Position numbers and translations under genes: made by a program
Notes under the pieces: generated by a model
Seen by the model: only the letters and a program-made list of their open reading frames with translations
Databases searched by the model: none
What the model was told of the DNA's origin: nothing
Source: Bacteroidota bacterium
Lineage (GTDB): Bacteria; Bacteroidota; Rhodothermia; Rhodothermales; UBA10348
Assembly: GCA_029262855.1 (NCBI GenBank)
Contig: JAJCYP010000086.1
Coordinates: forward strand, 1 to 64,000
Direction: 5' to 3'
DNA: 64,000 nucleotides
Shown here: piece by piece, positions 25,699 through 35,415 of the stretch
Layout: each line of letters begins with the position of its first letter
How positions within the stretch are numbered: the stretch's first letter is position 1

Positions 25699-27939
25699 CT
25701 ATTTCGGCCGGATCCCCGCCACCAGCGTCGCGAACCCGTCGATCTCGAAGTGCTCGATCACGATGACGTGCGCTCCGTCCAGTTCGAGAGTCAGCAGTTC
25801 CTGCTTGGGCGCATGCCACGTCCAGTCCTCATGGATGACCTCCCCGTCGAGCAAGACGCGGACTCCGTCATCCGAAGTCAAGTCGAGGAGGTAGGAGCCG
25901 GCCGGGACGTTCACGTGGCCCACCGCACGCGTCGCGAAATAGTCCGCGGGTACGCCTTCGGCCGGTGACCGATACCAGCTGAATCCAAGGTCGTCGGTGG
26001 CCATGGAGTGAACCGGCGGCCCGGAAACCACCCTGGCGAAGGCCTCCGGCTGGGTTCGCGGATCGCTTTCGTTCTCGTCCCAGATCCAAAAGTCCAGCGT
26101 CCAGTCCATGGGCACAAAGAAGAAGGAGTAGCCGAAATCAAACGGCTCACCGTATGGCGTGACGCGCCCAAAGTGGTCGGTCACGGCTCCCCGAGCGTGG
26201 AATACCGCATCAATCTTGACATCCAACGTGCCCGTGTCCGAGAGCCACACCTGCAGGGAGTCTCCAGACCGCCCGGAGGTTGCCGATAGGCTATCGATGC
26301 CCTGCGTTCCGGCGATCTGCCAGTCGCCGGTCGCGCCCACCACCTCAAACCACTGCTCCCGTGCTCGGCGAGGCGAACGCGGCCAAAGCACCGGGGAGCG
26401 GAAGTCGTGCGGCCCCCACTCATCAACCAGGATGTACGAGCGATTACGATGCCGATCGGGTCGGTCGTAGAGGTCTCGGCGCGGCCGCACGTCGTCCATC
26501 CCTGAGTTTCCATAGATGGTTTCCGGCGGGGTCCGAACGAGCTCCCAGATCCCCGATTCAATGAGTGTGTTCCCCCGCACGAGCGATTCCCGCGTGTCCG
26601 CGATTTCCACCGACGTGGCTACCCCGTGAAACTCGTTGTCGCGAATCTGATAGCCCTGGCTCGCTACATCGCGCGCCTTCGAGTAGCCCCAGTCCGCCGG
26701 CTGGCTGGCACGCTCCCAGAGTTTGATCCCGACGTCCCCACCAAGAAAGATGTTTTCCTGAATCCGGTTGCCTTGCCCGTGCTCAATGGCGATGTGCTCC
26801 TCGTTGTCTACGAATGTGTTGCCGGCGATCACCGTGTCCCACGAGTACCCGCCCCAGATTCCGTGCCAGCACCCTTCGATGTAGTTCTCCAGTACGGTGT
26901 TCTTCGAGAAGGTGATCTCGATTCCATTGGTGGGCGCGAAGGAAAAATCGTTCCGGTAGATCAGGTTGCCGTTCGCGCCGCCTTCTCCCGTATCCATGGT
27001 GGTCTGCCCCGCCCACAGGAAGAACCCATCGCCCGAATGCGTGGCGGAGTTGAATGAGAACTCGTTGTCACTGGACTGCTCATACACCAGAATGGCGGCC
27101 GAGTCCTGACCGCGGTTGTAGACACCGTGGCTGTAGCCTCGGACGTTGTAGTTGAGGCGATTCGCGGTCACCAGATTCCGCGAGCTCCGGTACATCCCGA
27201 TGCCGAGCGAAGAGTTGAACACGATGAGGTTGTCGCGAACCACGCTGTCGACGACTTCTGTCAGCATGAGTCCGTTCTGTCCACCGGTGACCGTGATCCT
27301 CTCGAAGAGGCAGTTCGTGCATCCGCGGGCATAGACTGCTGCGCCGAAGCGAAGCCATTCATCGTCTTCGTTGGCGTGATAGCTCATCCAGTCATCGATG
27401 TGCTCGCGTTCGAGGGTGGACTTGAGTCGCTGCCGCCAGTTGTAGCTGAAGTCGGAATCGGTGATAGCCAGGCCAGGCGTGTCCCGGGCCATCACAGCGA
27501 CCTTGTATCCCCGGACGGTCGCGCCGGTGATCGCGACGTTCGTTCCGGGATCGATCAGGATGCCGGTGCCGGTGAATGTGTCCGGGTTCTCGACATCGTT
27601 GGATCCCACGAGCACGGCACCGCTGAAATCGACCGAGATGTCATCGCCCGAGATCCGAATGGCCGCCCCGGAATCTGCGGGGATGTGATAGGTGCCCGGC
27701 CGGACTCGCGCGGAGGCTTCGATGACGAGGCCAGGCTTGAGGTCAATCAGCGGCGCTGGGGCGTCCTGTGCCTGAGCGGCGCTGGTGCTCCATGTCGTAG
27801 CCGCCACGCAGGCAATAAGGAGGAACTCACAGCTGGCCACCAGGAACCGGGCCGCTGCGTCAGCCCTCAATGCAGTATTCGAATGACTGCGCTCGCACGC
27901 GCACATCGAAAACGTCGTTGTCAAAGGAGATCGCATCAT
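25699..27939 (-). CDS. NosD-type beta-helix protein with C-terminal PA14-like domain
   Basis: About 746 residues. A hydrophobic export segment lies around residues 30-55 (FLVASCEFLLIACVAATTW), which is late for a signal peptide, so a later start is possible. The middle is a right-handed parallel beta-helix of NosD/pectin-lyase type with many N-rich turns (IYRNDFSFAPTNGIEITFSKN, IAGNTFVDNEEHIAIEHGQGN). The C-terminus has a PA14-like domain (VNVPAGSYLLDLTSDDGVRVLLDGEVIHEDW to IEHFEIDGFATL). Both domains bind or process carbohydrate in known proteins, so an extracellular polysaccharide-related role is likely. Confidence 0.82.
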   Translation of the reverse strand: MMRSPLTTTFSMCACERSHSNTALRADAAARFLVASCEFLLIACVAATTWSTSAAQAQDAPAPLIDLKPGLVIEASARVRPGTYHIPADSGAAIRISGDDISVDFSGAVLVGSNDVENPDTFTGTGILIDPGTNVAITGATVRGYKVAVMARDTPGLAITDSDFSYNWRQRLKSTLEREHIDDWMSYHANEDDEWLRFGAAVYARGCTNCLFERITVTGGQNGLMLTEVVDSVVRDNLIVFNSSLGIGMYRSSRNLVTANRLNYNVRGYSHGVYNRGQDSAAILVYEQSSDNEFSFNSATHSGDGFFLWAGQTTMDTGEGGANGNLIYRNDFSFAPTNGIEITFSKNTVLENYIEGCWHGIWGGYSWDTVIAGNTFVDNEEHIAIEHGQGNRIQENIFLGGDVGIKLWERASQPADWGYSKARDVASQGYQIRDNEFHGVATSVEIADTRESLVRGNTLIESGIWELVRTPPETIYGNSGMDDVRPRRDLYDRPDRHRNRSYILVDEWGPHDFRSPVLWPRSPRRAREQWFEVVGATGDWQIAGTQGIDSLSATSGRSGDSLQVWLSDTGTLDVKIDAVFHARGAVTDHFGRVTPYGEPFDFGYSFFFVPMDWTLDFWIWDENESDPRTQPEAFARVVSGPPVHSMATDDLGFSWYRSPAEGVPADYFATRAVGHVNVPAGSYLLDLTSDDGVRVLLDGEVIHEDWTWHAPKQELLTLELDGAHVIVIEHFEIDGFATLVAGIRPK

Positions 27940-28085
27940 TCCGGGTCGATACACTGATTATTCGCATCGCTCGGAATGTACACGAAGATAAGCTCGGCAG
28001 GCTCGGGCCCGATGATCTGCCAGCCCGCCGCGAGCATGCCGGTCAGCACCAATACCGAAGCGATCCCACGTCCTGCGGTCATCAT
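27936..28085 (-). CDS. Candidate small membrane protein (49 aa)
   Basis: An open frame of 49 codons upstream of the NosD-type gene. It begins with two ATG codons after a TAAGG, then a hydrophobic stretch (GIASVLVLTGMLAAGW) and a polar tail (IFVYIPSDANNQCIDPE). Its TGA overlaps the ATGATG start of the next gene, the geometry of translational coupling. Composition looks like a signal-anchored peptide. There is no homology evidence, so it may be fortuitous. Confidence 0.4.
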   Translation of the reverse strand: MMTAGRGIASVLVLTGMLAAGWQIIGPEPAELIFVYIPSDANNQCIDPE

Positions 28086-28131
28086 CCTTAGTTATCCGGT
28101 TCTGGGCTACCATTGTATCTAATAGCCGACT

Positions 28132-28177
28132 GGCAAAAGGAAGGTTTCCCAACCTTCAATCTGGAAGCGCTTTTGCC
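28132..28177 (+). ncRNA. Nested hairpin in the hppA upstream region
   Basis: An 8-bp outer stem GGCAAAAG/CTTTTGCC encloses a perfect 7-bp inner hairpin (GAAGGTT-TCCC-AACCTTC, 28140-28157). It lies in the gap before hppA, about 165 bp from the start codon. The two stems together indicate a structured RNA or leader; the class is not recognised. It could equally act on the - strand, where the inner stem is followed by CTTTTG. Confidence 0.4.
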
Positions 28178-28202
28178 CTGCCTCAGCAGCGTTCGAATTA
28201 TG

Positions 28203-28232
28203 CGTTAATGGGTTCGAATCGGCCCATTAGCG
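28203..28232 (+). promoter_or_regulatory. Second hairpin upstream of hppA
   Basis: CGTTAATGGG pairs with CCCATTAGCG (10 pairs, one G-T) around a 10-nt loop. Together with the preceding nested hairpin it makes the 250 bases before hppA unusually structured. No other gene is seen between 28086 and 28341. Confidence 0.4.
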
Positions 28233-28341
28233 GCCTAATTTCGATGATCTGAGGCTACTTCTCGGAAGTGGCCCGCCCCCCAGCGCGCCGCCGCCTCGGA
28301 TCGACCCAAATTATTTGACCATACTCCTTCCAAAAGTATCC

Positions 28342-30438
28342 ATGGATGCTGCTCTGATCACATATCTCGTTCCCGTATCCGGCGTGATTGCGCTGCTGTA
28401 CGCCTTCACGCGGGCCCAATGGGTCGGGAAACAGGATGTCGGCACCGCCCACATGGCTGAGATCTCCCAGGCCATTGCAGACGGTGCCCGCGCCTTCCTC
28501 CGCCAGGAATACCGCGTCCTCCTGATCTTCGTCGTGGTCGTTGCGGCGCTGTTGGCATTCGCCAACGCGGGTCAGGCCGGGTCCTCGTGGATGATTGCTG
28601 TCTCGTTTGTGGTCGGAGCGTTCTGCTCCGCGCTGGCTGGCTTCATCGGCATGACCGTTGCCACGAAGGCCAACGTTCGGACCACCCAGGCCGCCACAAT
28701 CGGTCTCGGCCCGGCGCTGAACGTGGCGTTCTCGGGCGGTCTCGTGATGGGTCTATCCGTGGTGGGGCTTGGTGTCTTGGGCCTCGGCACGCTGTTCATT
28801 GCGTATGACGGCGCGACCGCGTGGGACATCACGAAGATCATCTCTGTGATTTCCGGATTCTCGCTGGGAGCGTCTTCGATTGCGCTCTTCGCGCGCGTCG
28901 GCGGCGGTATCTACACGAAGGCGGCCGACGTCGGCGCTGACCTCGCCGGAAAAGTCTACGAGGGTATTCCCGAGGACGACCCGCGCAATCCAGCGACCAT
29001 CGCCGACAACGTGGGCGACAACGTGGGTGACGTGGCCGGAATGGGCGCCGACCTCTTCGAGTCCTATGTCGGATCGATCATCGGTACGATGGTCCTCGGA
29101 ACGGCCTTCCTGGACGTGATGGCCACCTCCACCTACGGGGCGATTTCGCCGATCCTGCTTCCGCTGGCTCTGGCCTCGGTCGGCATCATCGTTTCGATCG
29201 CCGGCTCGTTCTTCGTCAAGGTGAGGGAGGGCGGCGATCCCCAGCACGCCCTGAATATCGGTGAGTTTGGTGCCGCCGGCCTGATGGCCGTGCTGTCCTA
29301 CTTCATCATCACGACCATGCTGCCGGAGACCTGGAGCGCGGCCACGATGTCAGGCGAGATGTTCGCCTACACGAGCATTGGTGTCTACTGGGCGGTTGTG
29401 ATCGGGCTCGTGGCGGGCACCGCGATCGGTCTCATCACGGAGTACTACACGGCGACTGGCAAAGGCCCGGTCAACAGCATCGTCCGCCAGAGTGTGACCG
29501 GATCGGCGACGAACATCATCTCCGGCCTCGGCGTCGGGATGTACTCGACGGGTCTCCCGGCCATCGTGCTGGCGCTGGCCATCATCGGGGCACACCACTT
29601 TGCCGGCCTCTACGGCATTGCCATCGCGGCCGTCGGCATGCTCTCTGTGACGGGCATCCAGTTGGCTGTTGACGCCTACGGCCCGATCTCGGACAACGCA
29701 GGAGGCATAGCCGAGATGGCCAATCTTCCCTCGGAAGTCCGCGAGCGCACCGACAAGCTGGACGCCGTCGGCAACACCACGGCCGCTATCGGAAAGGGCT
29801 TTGCGATTGGCTCTGCTGCGCTGACCGCCCTTGGTCTCTTCGCCGCATTCATGCAGCAGGCCAATGTGCCCAACATCGACGTCGCCAACCCCAAGATTCT
29901 GGCGGGTCTCCTTCTCGGCGCCATGCTTCCGTACGTCTTCAGCGCCATGGCGATGAACGCGGTTGGCCGCGCCGCCGCGGACATGATCAAGGAAGTGGGG
30001 CGGCAGTTCGCCGAGATTCCCGGACTGCGCGAGGGAACGGCCAAGGCCGACTCAACGCGCTGTGTTGAGATCTCGACCAAGGCGGCCATTCGCGAAATGA
30101 TCGCTCCCGGTCTCCTGGCCGTGATCGTCCCTGTCGTCATCGGGTTCATCGATAAGAGCATGCTTGGTGGCCTCCTGGCCGGCGTGACGGTCTCCGGTGT
30201 GCTCTTCGCCATCTTCCAGTCCAACTCGGGCGGGGCGTGGGACAACGCCAAGAAGACCATCGAAGGCGGCTTCGTCATCGATGGCGTGACCTACGGCAAG
30301 GGCTCTGATGCCCACAAGGCCTCGGTTGTCGGCGACACCGTTGGCGATCCCCTCAAGGACACGTCCGGTCCGAGCCTCAACATCCTGATCAAGCTGATTG
30401 CGGTCGTGGCCCTGGTCATCGCGCCGCTGATTGCCTGA
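28342..30438 (+). CDS. hppA: Membrane-bound pyrophosphatase (K+-dependent type)
   Basis: An integral membrane enzyme of 698 residues that couples PPi hydrolysis to H+ or Na+ export. The catalytic motif [35 protein letters not shown] contains the acidic ligands for Mg-PPi; about 16 transmembrane helices are expected. The [10 protein letters not shown] segment (from residue 477) has alanine where K+-independent enzymes have lysine, so the K+-dependent class is indicated; H+ or Na+ specificity is not resolved. ATG 28342 ([11 protein letters not shown]) is chosen because this is the usual N-terminus. A good terminator follows. Confidence 0.96.
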   Translation: MDAALITYLVPVSGVIALLYAFTRAQWVGKQDVGTAHMAEISQAIADGARAFLRQEYRVLLIFVVVVAALLAFANAGQAGSSWMIAVSFVVGAFCSALAGFIGMTVATKANVRTTQAATIGLGPALNVAFSGGLVMGLSVVGLGVLGLGTLFIAYDGATAWDITKIISVISGFSLGASSIALFARVGGGIYTKAADVGADLAGKVYEGIPEDDPRNPATIADNVGDNVGDVAGMGADLFESYVGSIIGTMVLGTAFLDVMATSTYGAISPILLPLALASVGIIVSIAGSFFVKVREGGDPQHALNIGEFGAAGLMAVLSYFIITTMLPETWSAATMSGEMFAYTSIGVYWAVVIGLVAGTAIGLITEYYTATGKGPVNSIVRQSVTGSATNIISGLGVGMYSTGLPAIVLALAIIGAHHFAGLYGIAIAAVGMLSVTGIQLAVDAYGPISDNAGGIAEMANLPSEVRERTDKLDAVGNTTAAIGKGFAIGSAALTALGLFAAFMQQANVPNIDVANPKILAGLLLGAMLPYVFSAMAMNAVGRAAADMIKEVGRQFAEIPGLREGTAKADSTRCVEISTKAAIREMIAPGLLAVIVPVVIGFIDKSMLGGLLAGVTVSGVLFAIFQSNSGGAWDNAKKTIEGGFVIDGVTYGKGSDAHKASVVGDTVGDPLKDTSGPSLNILIKLIAVVALVIAPLIA

Positions 30439-30460
30439 TTCAGAACGATGCTGGAAGGAC

Positions 30461-30497
30461 GGCTCCCGGACACCCCAAGTTCGGGAGCCTTCTTTTT
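30461..30497 (+). terminator. Rho-independent terminator after hppA
   Basis: GGCTCCCG pairs with CGGGAGCC and is followed by TTCTTTTT. The position is 23 bp after the hppA stop. Confidence 0.85.
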
Positions 30498-30606
30498 GGG
30501 TGGCAGTCCTGCTTCTTAGCCGACACGCTTCGGCCCTCCCGCACGCGAACACGAAGCCATTCACTTCGTACCCTTCCGGTTCAGCATTTCATCATTCCAG
30601 TACGTT

Positions 30607-32481
30607 ATGGCCAAGGTCGATGTCGCAATGCCCAAGATGGGCGAATCGATTACCGAAGGAACCGTCATCGTGTGGCTCAAGAAGCCCGGCGACACCGTCG
30701 AGCTTGATGAACCCCTTCTGGAAATTGGTACGGACAAGGTGGACACCGAGGTGCCCAGCCCGGCCGCCGGAATCCTTGCCGAGATTCTCGTTCAGGAAGG
30801 CGACACCGTGGAGGTAAACACGGTCATCGCGCGTCTGGAAACGGATGCCGATGCCGTGGTCGAAACCGCTCCTACCGCTGCTCCACCGGCGGCGGCCTCC
30901 GAGTCGGTACCTGCTGAAGCCCCTGCGGCGGCGCCTTCGCCCGCAGCGGCCTCGGCGCCCGCTCCAGCAGCGGTTGCCGCCCCGGCCGCCCCCGCGCCTG
31001 CAGCGGTTGCTGCCCCCGCTGCCGCCACGCCTGCCGCCTCGGCGGAAGTGGCCACCATGGCCGCCGGCGAACCCGTCCAGGTCGTGATGCCCAAGATGGG
31101 CGAGTCGATCATGGAGGGGACCATCATCTCCTGGGCAAAGCAGCCTGGCGATGCCATCGACCTCGACGAGACACTGCTCGAGATAGCCACCGACAAGGTG
31201 GATACCGAGGTGCCGTCACCGGTCAAGGGCGTCGTGGTCCAATTGCTTGCCGAGGAGGGCGCTACCGTAGAGGTGGGCACTCCGATTGCCATCATCGCCT
31301 CAGGCGCCACCGCCGGCGCAGCGGCGGCTCCGCCGGCTGCTGCCCCGGCCGCGCCGCAGCCCGCCGCGTCCCACCAGGCACCACAGCCCGCCGCGCCCAC
31401 GCACGCGCCCGCTCCGGCAGTACCGTCAGGAGACGGCGCCGCCGGCCCGATCCCGCGCCACGACGAAGAGGGCTCCTTCTACACCCCGCTGGTCAGGTCC
31501 ATCGCCGAGGCCGAAGGCGTCTCGCTGCACCAGTTGAAGAGTATCCAGGGCACCGGTCGCGACGGCCGTGTGACCAAGGCCGACCTCATCGGCTTTCTGA
31601 AGACCCGCGGAACGGCCGCGCCTGCCGCCTCCGCCCAAGCCGCGCCTGCTGCCTCCGCCCAAGTCGCGCCTGCCGCCGCCGCGCAGGCCGCCCCGGCTGC
31701 CGCTTCTCAGGTCCCGCCTGCCGCGCCGAGGCCCTCTGCACCGTCGCCCGTGGTGGCCACGGGAGACGGAAGAGTCGAGATCCTGAAGATGGACCGTATG
31801 CGGCAGATCATCGCCGATCACATGACGCGGTCCAAGGCTACCTCGGCCCACGTGACGTCGTTCGCCGAGATCGACGTTACAAGACTGGTGCGTCTCCGCG
31901 AGACCGAAAAGGCGGGATTCCTGGAGAGAGAGGGGGTCAAGCTGACCTACACGCCGTTCTTCGTCCACGCAGCTGTCGAGGCGCTCAAGGAGCACCCCCT
32001 CATGAACAGCTCCGTGAACGAGAAGGAGATCATAGTCCGTAAGGACTTCCACATCGGAATCGCTGTTGCGATCGGGAGTTCTGGACTGGTGGCGCCGGTC
32101 ATCCGCTACGCCGGTCAGAAGAACATCGCAGGTCTGGCCCACGCGGCGCATGACCTCGCAGCCCGCGCGCGAAGCAAGAAGCTGCAGCCCGATGAACTTC
32201 AGGGCGGGACATTCACCGTCACCAATGTGGGCTCGCTGGGCTCCATCATGGGCACGCCGATCATCAACCAGCCTCAGGTGGCGATCCTCGCTCCGGGAGC
32301 CATCACGAAGCGGGCCGTCGTCATGGAGGATCCCGAGATCGGGGACGTCATCGCGGTTCGCAGCATGATGTACGTCTCGCTGTCGTACGACCACCGCCTC
32401 GTCGACGGCGCCATGGCTGCCAGCTTCCTGCGGAAGTACCGGGAGGCTCTTGAGACCTACTCGCCGGGTTACGAGCTCTAG
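30607..32481 (+). CDS. 2-oxoacid dehydrogenase E2 (dihydrolipoamide acyltransferase)
   Basis: The 624-residue E2 subunit moves the acyl group from E1-TPP to CoA. It has two N-terminal lipoyl domains with lipoyl lysines K44 and K197 (both in TDKVDTEVPSP), each followed by a long Ala-Pro linker, an E3-binding domain (YTPLVRSIAEAEGVSLHQLKSIQGTGRDGRVTKADL) and the acyltransferase core with SYDHRLVDGAMA near the end. Whether the substrate is pyruvate, 2-oxoglutarate or branched-chain acids cannot be told. The fused E1 at 59.5 kb is the natural partner; no E3 gene is seen here. Confidence 0.93.
   Translation: MAKVDVAMPKMGESITEGTVIVWLKKPGDTVELDEPLLEIGTDKVDTEVPSPAAGILAEILVQEGDTVEVNTVIARLETDADAVVETAPTAAPPAAASESVPAEAPAAAPSPAAASAPAPAAVAAPAAPAPAAVAAPAAATPAASAEVATMAAGEPVQVVMPKMGESIMEGTIISWAKQPGDAIDLDETLLEIATDKVDTEVPSPVKGVVVQLLAEEGATVEVGTPIAIIASGATAGAAAAPPAAAPAAPQPAASHQAPQPAAPTHAPAPAVPSGDGAAGPIPRHDEEGSFYTPLVRSIAEAEGVSLHQLKSIQGTGRDGRVTKADLIGFLKTRGTAAPAASAQAAPAASAQVAPAAAAQAAPAAASQVPPAAPRPSAPSPVVATGDGRVEILKMDRMRQIIADHMTRSKATSAHVTSFAEIDVTRLVRLRETEKAGFLEREGVKLTYTPFFVHAAVEALKEHPLMNSSVNEKEIIVRKDFHIGIAVAIGSSGLVAPVIRYAGQKNIAGLAHAAHDLAARARSKKLQPDELQGGTFTVTNVGSLGSIMGTPIINQPQVAILAPGAITKRAVVMEDPEIGDVIAVRSMMYVSLSYDHRLVDGAMAASFLRKYREALETYSPGYEL
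31615..31710 (+). repeat. Four 24-bp tandem repeats in the E2 linker
   Basis: Four consecutive 24-bp units encode the octads AAPAASAQ, AAPAASAQ, VAPAAAAQ and AAPAAASQ in the linker after the E3-binding domain. The units are in frame and vary mainly at third positions. Such flexible linkers allow domain swinging; the copy number is likely variable. Confidence 0.85.
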
Positions 32482-32522
32482 ACCCTGGCTGGACTCCCCG
32501 CCGACCAACCAGACTTCCCGAC

Positions 32523-34508
32523 ATGCGCCTGTCCCGAAGCCTCGCTCTCCTGCTGATCGTATCTGCAGGATTCCTCGCCTCCACGGCCACTGCCCGCCAG
32601 TTCTACCGCGCGGAAGGCACACAGATTCTCGACCCCAACGGAGAGGCTACAGTCATCCGGGGCATGGGCCTGGGCGGCTGGCTGATGCCGGAAGGCTACA
32701 TGCTGGACATGGGGGGCAGTTGGAGTGAGATGCAGGCCAGGGTCGAAGATGTGGTCGACCCCTACACGGCCGCGGAAGTCTGGCGACGCTACCGCGAGAA
32801 CTACGTCAACGAGAAGGATATCCAGAAGCTTGCAGAGTGGGGATTCGATCATGTCCGAATTCCGTTCCACTACGAGTTCTTCATGGACATCGAGACGGGC
32901 CTGTTCATCGAGGATGGTTTCGCCCTGATGGACGAATTCTTGGGCTGGTGTGAGGCCTCTGGACTGCCGGTGATTCTGGACCTGCATGCGGCTCCCGGTG
33001 GGCAGAGTGACGGGGCCATCGCCGACAGCGATGGCACGGCGCGCCTGTGGACCGAACCGGTTCCCTACCAGGACCTGACCGTGGCGCTTTGGGAGGAGTT
33101 TGCCCGACGATACAAGGACAACACCAACATCATCGGCTACGATCTGATCAATGAGCCGGTCACGCCGAACTCCGTCGCGGATGGAGCCCAGGCGCTTCGG
33201 GACCTGTATGGCCGTTTGACCGAGGCCATCCGGGCCATCGACACCAACCACATTTTCTTCATCGAGGGCAACTACTTCGCGACGACGTTCGACAAGCTGA
33301 CGCCGCCGTTCGATGACAACATGGTCTACGCGTTTCACAAGTACTGGAGCGCGCCAATCATCGGTACCATCGGATACCTGCTGGCCATCCGTGACGAGTA
33401 CAATGTCCCGCTCTGGCTTGGCGAGACGGGCGAAAACAGCAACGGCTGGTTTCACGAAGTGGTAAAGCTGGCCGAGTCACAAGGCATCGCGTGGAATTTC
33501 TGGACGCACAAGCAGCTCGACGCGACCGCGCCACCGACCAATTCGCCCATCAAGCCCGGCTTTCGGGCACTGCTGAACTACTGGAATGGTAACGGCAGCA
33601 AGCCCACGCCCGGCCCGGCCCAGGCGGCGCTGTACGAGATGGTGGCGAACCTGCACATCGACTCGGTTGAGGTGCGGACCGGGGTTCTTCAAGCGCTCTT
33701 GAATCCGGACTTCGGGACCATGAGCCAGCCCGTGGCCGACAACCCGATTCCCGGAGTCGTCAACGCCGTCGACTACAATCTGGGCATGCAGGGAGTCACC
33801 TACAGCGATGCCGACCCCTGGGCCGTGAGCGGGTCGCCGGGAGGGGGCAACACGGGAGGCGTCCTTCGCAACGACGGGGTGGACATGGAGGTCTGTCTCG
33901 ACACCGAGGGCCCGGGATACAACGTGGGCTGGCTCGAGCCCTTCGAGTGGATGGGGTACACCGTCCAGGTGGCCGCCACCGGGCACTACGACATTGCAGT
34001 CCGCGTGGCCAGTCAGCCGGGCGGCGGATCCTTGGCGCTCTCGATGAATGGCGTTGTTCTGGGCACCATCTCCGTGCCCTCCACGGGGGGCTGGCAGAGT
34101 TGGAGAACGGTGTCCCTGACCGGCGTGCCGCTGGAGGCAGGAGAACACATGCTCCGGGTGGCCGTCGGCCGCAAGGGGGACTTTAATCTGAACACACTGA
34201 CCTTCACCGAAGCCTCGGGGGTCTCCGTGGAAGACGCGCAGGACCTGCCGGACTCTCGTCTGGATGCGTTATACCCGAATCCGACCTCCGGTGGATTCAC
34301 GGTACAGTACGCCGTGGCTCAGCCCGGATCGGTCCAGATCGAGGTCTTCGACGTGACAGGCCGCCGGGTGCTCGCCCAAACTCTCACGAGGCCAACTGGC
34401 ACGCATCAGGAGGCGCTCGATACCGCGAGCTTCCCTGCGGGCATCTATGCCGTTCGTCTGACGAGTGCCGACCGCACCGACACCCGGCCGCTCGTCGTCA
34501 TCCGGTAA
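32523..34508 (+). CDS. Secreted GH5 glycoside hydrolase with CBM-like domain and T9SS tail
   Basis: A 661-residue cellulase-type enzyme with a signal peptide (LALLLIVSAGFLASTATA). The catalytic acid is E211 in LINEPV and the nucleophile E301 in WLGETGEN, as in glycoside hydrolase family 5. A CBM6-like beta domain follows (YTVQVAATGHYDIAVRVASQPGGG to FNLNTLTF), then a type IX sorting domain (LYPNPTSGGFTVQY to GIYAVRLTS). The target is a beta-glucan, mannan or related polymer outside the cell. The gene lies 41 bp after E2 but is functionally unrelated. Confidence 0.92.
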   Translation: MRLSRSLALLLIVSAGFLASTATARQFYRAEGTQILDPNGEATVIRGMGLGGWLMPEGYMLDMGGSWSEMQARVEDVVDPYTAAEVWRRYRENYVNEKDIQKLAEWGFDHVRIPFHYEFFMDIETGLFIEDGFALMDEFLGWCEASGLPVILDLHAAPGGQSDGAIADSDGTARLWTEPVPYQDLTVALWEEFARRYKDNTNIIGYDLINEPVTPNSVADGAQALRDLYGRLTEAIRAIDTNHIFFIEGNYFATTFDKLTPPFDDNMVYAFHKYWSAPIIGTIGYLLAIRDEYNVPLWLGETGENSNGWFHEVVKLAESQGIAWNFWTHKQLDATAPPTNSPIKPGFRALLNYWNGNGSKPTPGPAQAALYEMVANLHIDSVEVRTGVLQALLNPDFGTMSQPVADNPIPGVVNAVDYNLGMQGVTYSDADPWAVSGSPGGGNTGGVLRNDGVDMEVCLDTEGPGYNVGWLEPFEWMGYTVQVAATGHYDIAVRVASQPGGGSLALSMNGVVLGTISVPSTGGWQSWRTVSLTGVPLEAGEHMLRVAVGRKGDFNLNTLTFTEASGVSVEDAQDLPDSRLDALYPNPTSGGFTVQYAVAQPGSVQIEVFDVTGRRVLAQTLTRPTGTHQEALDTASFPAGIYAVRLTSADRTDTRPLVVIR

Positions 34509-34568
34509 GGGGGGAAGGACCAGGGCGGGGTCGCCGGGCCGGTCCAGCCGCAGGCCGAAAGCCGAAAA

Positions 34569-35351
34569 TCAGTCGTAGGTCAGGTGCTTGATCTGCTCGC
34601 CCTGGGCATCGATGTCGGTCATCGCTTCAATGCCGATGTCCAGATGAATCTGCGCCCATTCCCGGGTTACCGCCAGATCTGACTCCTGCGTCTTGACCCC
34701 TTCGGGAGTGATCGGGACATCGGAGACCAACAGCAGCGCGCCCCGGGAGATGTTGTTGTGGTGCCCGACGATGAAGATGGTCGCGGTCTCCATGTCGATG
34801 GCAATGGAGCGCATGTCCTTGAGCTTCTGCTGGAAAGGCTCGTCGTGCTCCCAGAGACGGCGGTTTGTGGTGTAGACCACCCCGGTACGGTACTCCAGGC
34901 CGCGCTCGATCACCTTCTCCGAAACGAACTTGTGGAGTTTGAAGGAGGGGAGGGCCGGGACCTCCGGTCGCATGTAGTCGTCACTCGTTCCTTCGCCCCG
35001 TATGGCGGCGATGGGCAGGATGAAGTTGCCGATTTCGGTCGAGTGCTTGAGGCCGCCGCACTTGCCGAGAAACAGGACGCCCTCGGGCGCCCGGGCAGAC
35101 AGTAAATCCATCACGGTCGCTGCATTCGCCGATCCCATCCCGAAGTTGACGATGCTGAGTCCTGCATCGTTTGTGGCAGCCTGCATGGCGCGCCCCTGGC
35201 CATAGAGATCGCAATCGAACTTCTGGACGAACATGTCCACGTAGTTGGAGAAGTTCGTCAGGAGGATGTAATCGCCAAAATGATCGATGGGCATCCCTGT
35301 GTATCTGGGGAGCCAATCGCGGGCGATGTCGAGCCGGTTCTTCATGGGCAT
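34569..35351 (-). CDS. amn: AMP nucleosidase
   Basis: Cleaves AMP to adenine and ribose 5-phosphate. The 260-residue protein has the nucleoside-phosphorylase fold seen in Bacteroidota AMP nucleosidases, with FGMGSANAATVMDLL, LGKCGGLK near residue 98 and the late AIDMETATIFIVGHHN segment holding the ribose-binding glutamate. It lacks the N-terminal regulatory domain of the long enterobacterial enzyme (about 480 residues). It converges with the GH5 gene. Confidence 0.9.
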   Translation of the reverse strand: MPMKNRLDIARDWLPRYTGMPIDHFGDYILLTNFSNYVDMFVQKFDCDLYGQGRAMQAATNDAGLSIVNFGMGSANAATVMDLLSARAPEGVLFLGKCGGLKHSTEIGNFILPIAAIRGEGTSDDYMRPEVPALPSFKLHKFVSEKVIERGLEYRTGVVYTTNRRLWEHDEPFQQKLKDMRSIAIDMETATIFIVGHHNNISRGALLLVSDVPITPEGVKTQESDLAVTREWAQIHLDIGIEAMTDIDAQGEQIKHLTYD

Positions 35352-35415
35352 TCTTTCTTGTGGAAGATACGGGACGGTGGCGGCGGCTTGGGCACGGACC
35401 GCCTAACTTCTCGGA

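Noticed and set aside
26680-27400. Repetitive DNA in the NosD-type gene
   Set aside because: The repetition is at protein level (beta-helix turns), not nucleotide level.
31615-31710. CRISPR-like repeat
   Set aside because: The 24-bp units are in-frame alanine-proline linker codons without spacers.
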